Below the pieces are notes generated by a model. The model saw only the letters and a list, made by a program, of their open reading frames with translations, did not search any database and had not been told where the DNA came from. The position numbers were made by a program, and so were the translations under genes. Shown one piece after another: positions 23,931-32,173 of a stretch of DNA of 48,844 nucleotides. This DNA is from CAZZNQ01 sp964655775 (GTDB lineage Bacteria; Planctomycetota; Brocadiia; SM23-32). The DNA lies in contig CAZZNQ010000021.1 in assembly GCA_964655775.1 (NCBI GenBank), forward strand, positions 1 through 48,844, written 5' to 3'. Within the stretch, counting starts at the first letter, position 1. Each line of letters begins with the position of its first letter.

Positions 23931-26343
23931 TCATCAGGATCCCGCTTATGCCGGTCAGTTCCATGTAGCTGCCGAGAGCGTCGCTCCTGCGCTGCGGCTC
24001 GCGGAAGTCGCCGTTGATGAACGGCCAGTGTGGATCGTGTAGGAAGCGCACGCCCTCCTCGGCGCCGGTCTCGGGGTAGAACCTGACCGTGGCGTCCTCC
24101 AGACCCATGATTTCCACGCGGCGCTCCACGCCGATCTCGGTGGACGGCATGTCGCGGCAGGAGATAACCGCATCGGCCTCCTGCTCGACGAAGACTCGGC
24201 ACTCCCGGTGCCACGCCGTGGGCAGCGTGTAGCGGGCCCGGCCGCCGCGCAGGACCGTGTTCAGGCCCTGCAGAAGCGGCGCCCCCTGCGGCATGCGCAG
24301 GCTGAGCGACACCGTCGGGTCGGGGCTGTGGCCACTGAAGAAGAACGCGTTGCGGTGCCGGGCGATGCAGAACATGGGGTCGGGCTGGCGGGCATTCTCC
24401 TTCTCGACGCCGAACTCGATGCCGAAGGTCTGAAGCGCCCAGCGCATGAGAACCGGCGCCGGGAAGCATACTTCGGGCGGCAGTGGCACCAGCAGGTGAC
24501 CGCCGGTCTCTTCCGGATCGCACGCAACGGTGCCGCGAACCCAGGTCAGCGTGCCGTCGCCCGGGGCCGCGGTGGCGGCCGCAGCCCGGCGCGCGTCATC
24601 CTGAACCACGGGTACGAGGACGTGCGCCGCGTCGTCAGCGGCAGCGCGTACGCCGCCGGCGGAGAAGGTGCCGTAGTGTTGAAGCTTGGGGGCGTACTCG
24701 CCGCATCGGGTCGAGTCAGCCCGGAGCTGCGACTCGATCTCGAACTCGCCGTCCAGCGGCTCCGCCAGAGACAAGTGCAGCGCGGACAGCGTCCGCTCCC
24801 CCGCCCCGGCCAGAGGTCCGTACAGCAGGACCTTGCCGCCCTTCTCCACGTGATCGAGAAGCAGCGACTCCCAATGCGAGTCTGCTTCGGGAACCGGACT
24901 GACCAGGATCGACTCCGCGAACAGATCGGGCCTGGCTTCCAGCGCAGGACCAATGCTGCGCGTGCTGACGACGGTGTTCAGCGGCAGTCCGCGTCCGACG
25001 GCGTCGCGCATGAACCAGTCACCGAAGAAGACCTCCTCCAGGCGCGGCGGGTCCCCGAAGGTCCAGTCGTGGTACTCGTCGAATGGATACACCCACACCA
25101 GCGGGCCCGGCGCGTCCGGCTCGTCCTTCTTGCCGGCCAGCACGTGGGGTATCACCTCGTTGGGCACCTGGTCCGGCATGCGGCCGTAGGAGTCATCGGC
25201 GGTCAGGAACAGCACGGCCGTGGGCGTGCGGACCTCGCCCTTCGGGTCGATGCGCGAGACGGCCAGCGGCATGTAGATGTCGTGCGGCTCGCGCTCGTAG
25301 CGGTCCAGCCACGGGCTGTTGAGCCACCACGGATCGTGTGTGTAGAAGCGGAACGGATAGGTTTCGCCGGGCACCTCGGCGACGTGCGACATCCAGCCGA
25401 TCAGCTCCAGGCCGAAGTCGTGATTGATCGCCGCCCACGGAGAGTTCGGCGGCGGCTCCAAGTCGAAGCCGCCCTCGTAGATCTCGCGCAGGGGCACGGC
25501 ATCCGAGGAGAGGTCCATGCCCGTCGATAGGTTCGTGCCGCGCGTCTCAATCGGGTAGCCGGGGCATTCGGCGCGGAACAGCTCCCAGAAGTCCAGGTTC
25601 TTCTCGCGCACCTCGTCGGTGCGATCGGCGGAGAAGCGCTTGCCGTCGAACAGCGCCCCCCGCAGCGCCCAGGTCTCCAGGCCGAAACCGAAGCCGTTGG
25701 AGAACCAGACGTAGTCGAACCCCAGGTCGCCGAGAAACTCGCGGCACTGGCGGCCGAAGAAGGTGCCGAACGGCGTGCCCTCCGGGATGCCGTCCGGGAA
25801 TCCGGCGTATGCATCGGCGTCTGAGTTCAGGGAGGTGTAGCAGCAGACGAACGTGCTCTTGCCCATCGTCTCGCCGGCGCAGATCTCGGGGTGCCGTTCG
25901 TACTTGAACGAGGAGGCCGCGAACTCCGGACCGGGGTCGAACGTCTCCCCCACCCGGATCGGCCGTCCCGTGGCCAGACGCCCCTCTTCCTTGATGATCT
26001 CGACCAGCCTCTTCAGCCAGCCGAAGGTAAAGACCGGCGGATCTTCCATATAGAGGTACGGGTGAGCCCAGAGGCTCTTCCGCTCGGGATCATTGGGAAC
26101 AGTCAGGGCCGGATTTGCGCTGCCGATATAGCGCGCCCACTCGAACGGCTCGTCCAGACGGCCCCGGTACTCGAGTACTTCCGAGCCGTCTGAGCACCAG
26201 AGCAGCACGGAGACGGTTTCGGCATGGACCAGGAGCTGGCGCCACTGCATGAACAGATGCCGGCAGACCTGCCGGGCGCGCGCCTCGGACGTGTCGGTGA
26301 ACGGTTTCAGGCTCATCTCCAGCGTGATGTTGCGCCACAGCAT
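23920..26343 (-). CDS. Large uncharacterised protein, possibly glycoside hydrolase-like
   Basis: 807 residues with no family I can name. It begins NITLEMSLKPF, has no signal peptide or membrane helix, and is rich in Trp, Tyr and acidic residues, like a carbohydrate enzyme. The first ~450 residues have strand-helix alternation with DYVWFSNGFGFG, FYTHDPWW and VWVYPFDEYHDWTFG, suggesting a TIM barrel. A Rossmann-like stretch follows (GGKVLLYGPLAGAG, about 525-540), then a beta-rich C-terminal part. That order recalls GH42-type enzymes with a glutamine-amidotransferase-like middle domain, but no catalytic pair can be assigned. It is monocistronic and lies between redoxin and sulfatase genes. Confidence 0.7.
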   Translation of the reverse strand: MLWRNITLEMSLKPFTDTSEARARQVCRHLFMQWRQLLVHAETVSVLLWCSDGSEVLEYRGRLDEPFEWARYIGSANPALTVPNDPERKSLWAHPYLYMEDPPVFTFGWLKRLVEIIKEEGRLATGRPIRVGETFDPGPEFAASSFKYERHPEICAGETMGKSTFVCCYTSLNSDADAYAGFPDGIPEGTPFGTFFGRQCREFLGDLGFDYVWFSNGFGFGLETWALRGALFDGKRFSADRTDEVREKNLDFWELFRAECPGYPIETRGTNLSTGMDLSSDAVPLREIYEGGFDLEPPPNSPWAAINHDFGLELIGWMSHVAEVPGETYPFRFYTHDPWWLNSPWLDRYEREPHDIYMPLAVSRIDPKGEVRTPTAVLFLTADDSYGRMPDQVPNEVIPHVLAGKKDEPDAPGPLVWVYPFDEYHDWTFGDPPRLEEVFFGDWFMRDAVGRGLPLNTVVSTRSIGPALEARPDLFAESILVSPVPEADSHWESLLLDHVEKGGKVLLYGPLAGAGERTLSALHLSLAEPLDGEFEIESQLRADSTRCGEYAPKLQHYGTFSAGGVRAAADDAAHVLVPVVQDDARRAAAATAAPGDGTLTWVRGTVACDPEETGGHLLVPLPPEVCFPAPVLMRWALQTFGIEFGVEKENARQPDPMFCIARHRNAFFFSGHSPDPTVSLSLRMPQGAPLLQGLNTVLRGGRARYTLPTAWHRECRVFVEQEADAVISCRDMPSTEIGVERRVEIMGLEDATVRFYPETGAEEGVRFLHDPHWPFINGDFREPQRRSDALGSYMELTGISGILMITW

Positions 26344-26469
26344 GGTCGGCGTGCCTCGCTCACAATCGGGGGTTCCGGTCCTTCCGCGACCGGACTGGAC
26401 GTTGCCGGGCTACGCTATCACTTGCCGCATCGGACTGCAAGGGCCCCCCGTCCGTGCGGGAAAGCCGTA

Positions 26470-26498
26470 TTGAAGACACGGATGGCGAAGCATATAAT
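26470..26498 (+). promoter_or_regulatory. Sulfatase promoter
   Basis: TTGAAG (26470-26475), a 17-base spacer and a perfect TATAAT (26493-26498) form one of the best sigma70 promoters in the window. Transcription would begin about 30 bases before the sulfatase ATG. Confidence 0.75.
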
Positions 26499-26534
26499 TC
26501 GACAGTTGCATGGCCAACGCGAAAGGAGAGAACG

Positions 26535-27968
26535 ATGCCCCGGAAGTCCATCAGCCGACGCGATTTCCTGAAGACCTGCGCCGCGGGAGCGGTCGTTGCC
26601 GCCGGATCCAGAGCGCTGGGCGCCGCGTCGGAGTCGGACACGCCGGCCCGCCGGCCCAACATTCTTCTGATCTACATAGACGACCTGGGCTGGAAGGACG
26701 TCGGCTACATGGGCTCTCTCTACTATGAGACCCCGAACGTAGACCGGCTGGCGAGCCAGGGCATCGTCCTCCACAGTGCCTACGCCAACGCTCCGAGCTG
26801 CGCGCCGAGCCGGGCGTGCATGCTGTCCGGCCAGTACGGGCCGCGGCACGGCGTGTACACCGTGGGCAGCGCGGAACGCGGGCCGGAACACCTGCGCAGG
26901 CTCATTCCCACACCCAACACAAGGCAATTGAGATCCGACATCGTCACCATGGCCGAGGCGCTCAAGGCATGCGGCTATCGCACAGGCCATATCGGCAAAT
27001 GGCATCTGGGCAACGACCCGGAGTTGGGCCCCCATGCGCAGGGGTTCGACGTCAACATCGCCGGCAGCATCTCCGGAATGCCCAGGAGCTATTTTAGTCC
27101 TTACAACATGCCTCACCTGGAAGACGGGCCCGAAGGCGAGTACCTGACCGACCGCTTGACCGAGGAAGCCTGCCGCTTCATGGAGGAGAGCGGCGACGGC
27201 CCGTTCTTCCTCTATCTGCCGCATTACGCGGTCCACGTGCCACTTCAGGCGAAGCAGCGACTGATCGAGAAGTATGCCGCGAAAGAGCCGGACGGGGCGC
27301 ACAACAACCCGACCTACGCCGCCATGATCGAGAGCATGGATCACGGCGTGGGCCGGCTGATGTCCAAGCTGGACGAACTGAGCATAGCCGACAATACATT
27401 GCTGGTGTTCTTCAGCGACAACGGCGGACAGTTGGGCATCACCGCCCAGCGCCCGTTGCGGGCCGGCAAGGGCTACCTGTACGAGGGCGGGATCCGGGTG
27501 CCAATGATCGTGCGCTGGCCGTCGGTGGTCCGACGCGGACAGAGCACGTGGACGCCCGTCATCGGGACCGACCTCTATCCCACCTTCCTGGACGCCGCGG
27601 GAGGGTCTCGGCCAGCGGGCCATCTCCTCGACGGTGTGAGTCTGCTGCCACTGCTGTCGGGAGAATCAAAGGAACTGCCGCGGGATGCGCTCTTCTGGCA
27701 CTTCCCCTGCTACCTGCCCGGCGGCGGCGATTCCTTCAGGATCACGCCGTCCAGCGTCGTCCGGAAGGGAGACTGGAAGCTGACGGAACACTTCGAGGAC
27801 GGGCGACTGGAGCTGTACAACCTGAGCGACGATCTGGGCGAAAGCCAAGACCTGGCCGCCGACATGACTGAGAAAGCGCGGGATCTCAAGCTCCTGCTTG
27901 ACGCCTGGCATCGTGACACGGGAGCACGGATACCGACGCAGCCGAACCCGGCCTACAATCCCTCGTGA
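26535..27968 (+). CDS. Tat-exported arylsulfatase-family sulfatase
   Basis: 477 residues. The N-terminus SRRDFLKTCAAGAVVAAG is a twin-arginine signal, so the folded enzyme is exported. PNILLIYIDDLGWKDVG binds the metal, and CAPSR (Cys89) is the Cys-type formylglycine site; ACMLSGQYGPRHGVYT and HIGKWHLG follow as in the family. It removes sulfate from a sulfated glycan or small ester, with unknown substrate. A maturase (anSME or FGE) is required but is not in the window. The ATG at 26535 is chosen for the Tat motif and AAAGGAGAG upstream; an in-frame start at 26454 lies upstream of the promoter. Confidence 0.94.
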   Translation: MPRKSISRRDFLKTCAAGAVVAAGSRALGAASESDTPARRPNILLIYIDDLGWKDVGYMGSLYYETPNVDRLASQGIVLHSAYANAPSCAPSRACMLSGQYGPRHGVYTVGSAERGPEHLRRLIPTPNTRQLRSDIVTMAEALKACGYRTGHIGKWHLGNDPELGPHAQGFDVNIAGSISGMPRSYFSPYNMPHLEDGPEGEYLTDRLTEEACRFMEESGDGPFFLYLPHYAVHVPLQAKQRLIEKYAAKEPDGAHNNPTYAAMIESMDHGVGRLMSKLDELSIADNTLLVFFSDNGGQLGITAQRPLRAGKGYLYEGGIRVPMIVRWPSVVRRGQSTWTPVIGTDLYPTFLDAAGGSRPAGHLLDGVSLLPLLSGESKELPRDALFWHFPCYLPGGGDSFRITPSSVVRKGDWKLTEHFEDGRLELYNLSDDLGESQDLAADMTEKARDLKLLLDAWHRDTGARIPTQPNPAYNPS

Positions 27969-27999
27969 GCATCCGGCTCGGCGTGGGTGGATTCGCGCC

Positions 28000-29154
28000 T
28001 CAGGCGCTTTTCGCCGGCGGGCTCGGCCCACGGCCGAAGTTCAGATACTCCGCCGCCTTCGCCAGCCGTTTGCACGGTTTGCCGACATCCTTGACCGACG
28101 CGATGCGCGCCTCCTTACGACGCTCGAGGATGCGACGGACGGTGACGGGCCCCAAGCCCGGCCCGCGCAGCAACCGCCGCCGCGGCGCGCGGTTGACGTC
28201 CACGGGGAAGAACCCCGGATGCAGGTCGGCCCACGCCTGCTTCGGATCGCGAACCGCGGACAGGCGACCGCCCTCCTCGAACGGTATCTCTTCGCCGCGG
28301 AATCCGTACTTCCGCATCAGGAAATCGGCCTGGTAGAGACGGTGCTCGCGCGTCAGCAGCCCTTGCGCGTCCTCCCCGCCGACCCGCTCCCCCGGCAGAT
28401 CCGGCTCGCCCAACCCGCGCTGGTAGGCGCTGAAGTAGACGCGATTGAGACCCAATCGGCTGTAGAGTCCGTAGGTGGCCTCGACGATCTGGGCGTCGGT
28501 CTCGTCCGCCGCCCCCACGACGAACTGCGTCATCTGGCGCACCCTCTCGAACCGGGAGCCCTTCGCGGTAAGGCGGCTGATCAGGCGCACCGACCGCACG
28601 ATGTCGCGCTCGTAGTCCTTGGTGCCGGAGAGCGTTCGGAACGCCCGCCCGGTCGGCGCCTCCACGTTGAGCGACACGGTGTCTGCGACGGAAAGCGCCT
28701 CCTCGATGGCGGCGTCCGAAGAGCCGGGGATGACCTTGAGGTGGAGATACCCGTGGTAGTCCTCCCGTGACCTCAGGATTCGGGCCACACGCACCATGCG
28801 GTCCATCGTCGCGTCGGGGTTGCCGATCACGCCCGAGGAAAGGAACAGCCCGAAGACCTTCTTGCCGCGGTGGTAGTCCATGAAGGCGCGCGCGACGTCT
28901 TCCGCCTCCAGAGTGCATCGGCGAACGTCCCTGGCGGCGCGGAACGGACAGTAGCGGCAGTCGTTCACGCATGCGTTGGAGAGCAGCGTCTTCAGCATCA
29001 CTGATGCCCCGCCGCGGGGGACGGAGGTGGGATAGACCCAGAGACCGTCGTCGGAGCGTTTGCGGTGGTCCACGCCGGACCGGGTCCCGCAGGCGCAGGA
29101 AAGGTCGTAGCGGGAGGCATCAGCGAGTACGGCCAGCTTCTCGTGCGCATCCAT
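28000..29154 (-). CDS. Putative DNA modification/repair radical SAM protein
   Basis: 384 residues. A radical SAM core with CxxxCxxC (Cys62, Cys66, Cys69 in NACVNDCRYC) is followed by a helix-hairpin-helix DNA-binding stretch near the C-terminus (LLRGPGLGPVTVRRILERR, about 330-350, then a second KDVGKPCKRLAKA element). This order and length fit the group named putative DNA modification/repair radical SAM protein, which is often encoded beside a uracil-DNA-glycosylase-like partner. No such partner is next to it here. The ATG at 29154 has AGGGAGCGAAGG just upstream. It is convergent with the sulfatase gene. The actual reaction is not established for the family. Confidence 0.85.
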   Translation of the reverse strand: MDAHEKLAVLADASRYDLSCACGTRSGVDHRKRSDDGLWVYPTSVPRGGASVMLKTLLSNACVNDCRYCPFRAARDVRRCTLEAEDVARAFMDYHRGKKVFGLFLSSGVIGNPDATMDRMVRVARILRSREDYHGYLHLKVIPGSSDAAIEEALSVADTVSLNVEAPTGRAFRTLSGTKDYERDIVRSVRLISRLTAKGSRFERVRQMTQFVVGAADETDAQIVEATYGLYSRLGLNRVYFSAYQRGLGEPDLPGERVGGEDAQGLLTREHRLYQADFLMRKYGFRGEEIPFEEGGRLSAVRDPKQAWADLHPGFFPVDVNRAPRRRLLRGPGLGPVTVRRILERRKEARIASVKDVGKPCKRLAKAAEYLNFGRGPSPPAKSA

Positions 29155-29213
29155 GCCTTCGCTCCCTGAGGTCTCGGCATCCGCGCACCATTATACACGT
29201 CACATGACGGCCA

Positions 29214-30278
29214 TCAAAGCCATTTCTTCCGACGGAAGAACTCCAGCATCACCAGCGCCGTGACAATCATCACCAGCCACACGAGCGGGTAGGCCCACTT
29301 CCACTCCAGCTCGGGCATGTGCCGGAAGTTCATCCCGTAGACGCCGGCGATGAAGGTGAGCGGAATGAACAGGCTGGCCATGATGGTGAGTACCTTCATC
29401 ACCTCGTTCATGCGGTTGCTGACGCTGGCCAGGTAGATGTCCAGCAGTCCGGAAACCATGTCGCGCAGCGTCTCCACGGTATCGATGATCTGCACGGAGT
29501 GGTCGTAGACGTCGCGCATGAAGACGCGCGTCGCCTCGTTCACCAGTTCGGAACCGTCCCGAATGAGGACGTTGACGGCATCGCGGAGCGGCCATATCGA
29601 CCGGCGCAGCGATATCAGTTCGCGCTTGAGTCGATGGATTTCGTTGCGGTCCGACTCGTCCGGCTCGGCCATCACTTTGTCCTGCAGGTCCTCGACGCGG
29701 TCGCCCAGTTGCTCCAGAACCAGGAAGTAACCGTCCACGACGGCGTCCAGCAGCGCGTAGACGAGGTAGTCGGCGCCCATCTTGCGGATGCGGCCTTTGT
29801 CCCCGCGGATGCGTTCGCGGACGTTGTCGAAGACATCGCCCTGGCGCTCCTGGAAGGAGAGCACGCAGCCGGAGGCGAGAACCAGGCTCACCTGCTCGGC
29901 TTCCACCCGCTCCCCCGCCACGTCGTAGGACAGCATCTTCACGACCAGATAGAGGTAGTCGTCGTAGTCTTCGATCTTCGGGCGTTGACCGGTGTTGACG
30001 ATGTCCTCCATCACCAGCGGATGGAGTCCCAGCAGTTCGCCCAGGTCCTCGATCACGTTTACCTCGTGCAGGCCGTTGACGTTAATCCAGGTGACGGTTG
30101 GCCTGCCCTTGAGGTCGCGGCACTCGTCTATGCCGGCGGCCCCCCTCTCCGAGAGCTCGGACTCAGTGTAGTCCAGGACCTCGATGGTGGCCTGCTCGAG
30201 CCTGCGTTCGCCGATATGCACCAGGGTGCCGGGCGGAAGGCCCGCCGCCCTCGATTCCTTGCGGATAGAATTCCTCAT
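29214..30278 (-). CDS. corA: CorA-family magnesium/cobalt transporter
   Basis: 354 residues. A large cytoplasmic N-terminal domain is followed by a long helical stalk and two C-terminal membrane helices. The signature GVYGMNF (GMN at 315-317) sits at the end of the first membrane helix, and the C-terminus RRKKWL is basic, as usual. It forms a pentameric channel for Mg2+ (or Co2+/Ni2+). The ATG at 30278 is chosen for GGGAGAG about 9 bases upstream. A GTG at 30308 overlaps the preceding ABC gene and has only a cramped Shine-Dalgarno sequence. It follows the ABC genes on the same strand within about 20 bases and is probably co-transcribed with them. Confidence 0.93.
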   Translation of the reverse strand: MRNSIRKESRAAGLPPGTLVHIGERRLEQATIEVLDYTESELSERGAAGIDECRDLKGRPTVTWINVNGLHEVNVIEDLGELLGLHPLVMEDIVNTGQRPKIEDYDDYLYLVVKMLSYDVAGERVEAEQVSLVLASGCVLSFQERQGDVFDNVRERIRGDKGRIRKMGADYLVYALLDAVVDGYFLVLEQLGDRVEDLQDKVMAEPDESDRNEIHRLKRELISLRRSIWPLRDAVNVLIRDGSELVNEATRVFMRDVYDHSVQIIDTVETLRDMVSGLLDIYLASVSNRMNEVMKVLTIMASLFIPLTFIAGVYGMNFRHMPELEWKWAYPLVWLVMIVTALVMLEFFRRKKWL

Positions 30279-30300
30279 CGCCGTCTCTCCCGCTCGTGTG

Positions 30301-32172
30301 TCATCCACCTCCCCCTTCGTTCACGCCCTCCGGGTCCGACAGGTCAATGCCCATCTGCCGCTGGTACATGCGCCGGTACACGCCCGGCGTGGCCATCAGT
30401 TGGGTGTGTGTGCCCTTCTCGACGATGCCGCCCCTCTCCATCACCACCACCATGTCCGCATCCGTGCAGGTTGTAAGCCGTGACGTCGCCACCAGCACTG
30501 TCTTACCCGCCAGGACCTGTCGCACTCCTGCCCGGAGAGAGCGTTCGACATCTTCCTCGACGGTAGAATACGTATCGTCGATGGTCAATATGGCGGGATG
30601 GGTCAGGGCGGCCCTGGCAAAGCCCAGCCTGGCAAGCATCTCGGCATCCAGCTCCACTCCGCCGCGGCCCACGCGCGTCCGATAGCCTTTCGGCAGTCCC
30701 GCGGCAAAGTCGTGCAGCCCGAACGCGCGGGCGACCTTCTCTATCTCCTCGGGCGTCGCGTCCTGCCGCCCGTAGGCGATGTTCTCGGCGAGCGTGCCGG
30801 AGAAGACCTGGCAATCGCGGAGCACGTTGCCCACCGCTCGGCGGAGGCCGGTGACCGGCATGCGGCGGATGTCGACGCCGTCGATACACACGCGCCCGTC
30901 GGTCGGATCGTAGAGTCGTGTCAGCAGGGCCAGCACCGTGCTCTTGCCGCAGCCGGTGGGCCCAACGATGCAGACCGTAGAACCGGCCGGTATGGACAGG
31001 TACACGCCCGACACGGCAAAAAGCCCGCCTTCCTGATAGCGCAGGGAGGCGTTCTGAAAGAGCACGTCGCCCCGCAGCGCATCGGGCTGCTCGGGATCCT
31101 CCGCCTCGACCACCAGCGACGGCGCATCCAACACCGAGTAAAGCCGTGTCCCCAGCACCTGAAGCGTCTGGGCCACCGTCGTCATCCCGACCAACGCCCC
31201 TATCGGCACGAATAGCTGCGCCGTGACGCTGTGGAAGGCGAGGACCGTCCCGAGTTGCATGGAGCCGTTGCGGATGTTGATGAACCCCAGAGCGAGCACG
31301 GTCAGGGTGGCAACGCCCGTGATAAGTGTGGTGAGCGAGTTGAAGTACAAGTTCAGCCGCTGCTGCCGGCGCGTCAAGCGCAGGTTTTCGTCGACACGCC
31401 GCGCGAAATCGGCCGATTCCCTGCCCTCCTGGGCATAGTTCTTGATCGTAGTAACGTTGGACAGGCGCTCGACGACGAAGCCGTTCAGCGCCGCCGCCCT
31501 CGTCCTCATCTGCTCGGTGTTGCGCCTGATGCGCGGAAGGAACAGAAAACATGTCAGCCCGTAGAACGGAAGCGCGCCGAGGGCCACGAGAGTCATGGTT
31601 GGGTTCATGCGGAGCAGCAGCACCAACCCCAGCCCAAGCATGGCAATCTGCGTGCAGAAACCCACGAGCAGGTGCGTGATGTTGCCCGGCATACCGCCGA
31701 CATCTTCCAGGGCACGCGTCATGAGCTGCCCCACCTGCTCGCGCGAGAAGGTGGCCATGTCCATGCCGGAGAGCTTCCGGTGCACACGCGTGCGGAACCG
31801 GAATATCATCCGGTGCACCGTGCGCGCATTGACCAGTTCGGATCCTCCGCTCATTCCGGTAACGACGACGTGGATGCCCATGCTGACCATAAGGAACACG
31901 ACAAGCAGCCGGAGCTTCTCCGGCGTGGACATCGCCTCGGGCAGATCCGCCTCCTCGGCTGCAGCGCCGGCTTCCGGCCGGACTTCGTCCTCCTGCTGGG
32001 CCTGCGCGACCGTCTTCCTGGAGACCTGAAGCACGTCGTCGACCAGCCAACGCCCCAGCATGGCGAACGCATACGGCGTCGCGGAGACGATCAGGGCAAT
32101 GACGAGCATCGTCGCCACGCCCTTCACGTGGCCCTTCAGCGCGTCCCTGATGAGTCTCAAAAGAAGTCGCAA
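30301..32172 (-). CDS. ABC half-exporter B, nucleotide-binding domain degenerate
   Basis: 623 residues: a six-helix exporter transmembrane domain (about 1-345, with an acidic insertion at 56-85) fused to a nucleotide-binding domain. Walker A is intact (GPTGCGKST, 404-412). The other motifs have decayed: the signature is LDAEM (508-512) where LSGGQ is expected, the Walker B glutamate is Asp533 (IDD), the Q-loop position is Arg452, and the switch histidine is Ser564 (ATSRLTT). It starts with TTG at 32172, GGAGG 6 bases upstream, immediately after its partner gene. It should form a heterodimer with the upstream subunit; the transported substrate is unknown. Confidence 0.9.
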   Translation of the reverse strand: MRLLLRLIRDALKGHVKGVATMLVIALIVSATPYAFAMLGRWLVDDVLQVSRKTVAQAQQEDEVRPEAGAAAEEADLPEAMSTPEKLRLLVVFLMVSMGIHVVVTGMSGGSELVNARTVHRMIFRFRTRVHRKLSGMDMATFSREQVGQLMTRALEDVGGMPGNITHLLVGFCTQIAMLGLGLVLLLRMNPTMTLVALGALPFYGLTCFLFLPRIRRNTEQMRTRAAALNGFVVERLSNVTTIKNYAQEGRESADFARRVDENLRLTRRQQRLNLYFNSLTTLITGVATLTVLALGFINIRNGSMQLGTVLAFHSVTAQLFVPIGALVGMTTVAQTLQVLGTRLYSVLDAPSLVVEAEDPEQPDALRGDVLFQNASLRYQEGGLFAVSGVYLSIPAGSTVCIVGPTGCGKSTVLALLTRLYDPTDGRVCIDGVDIRRMPVTGLRRAVGNVLRDCQVFSGTLAENIAYGRQDATPEEIEKVARAFGLHDFAAGLPKGYRTRVGRGGVELDAEMLARLGFARAALTHPAILTIDDTYSTVEEDVERSLRAGVRQVLAGKTVLVATSRLTTCTDADMVVVMERGGIVEKGTHTQLMATPGVYRRMYQRQMGIDLSDPEGVNEGGGG

Positions 32173-32173
32173 C

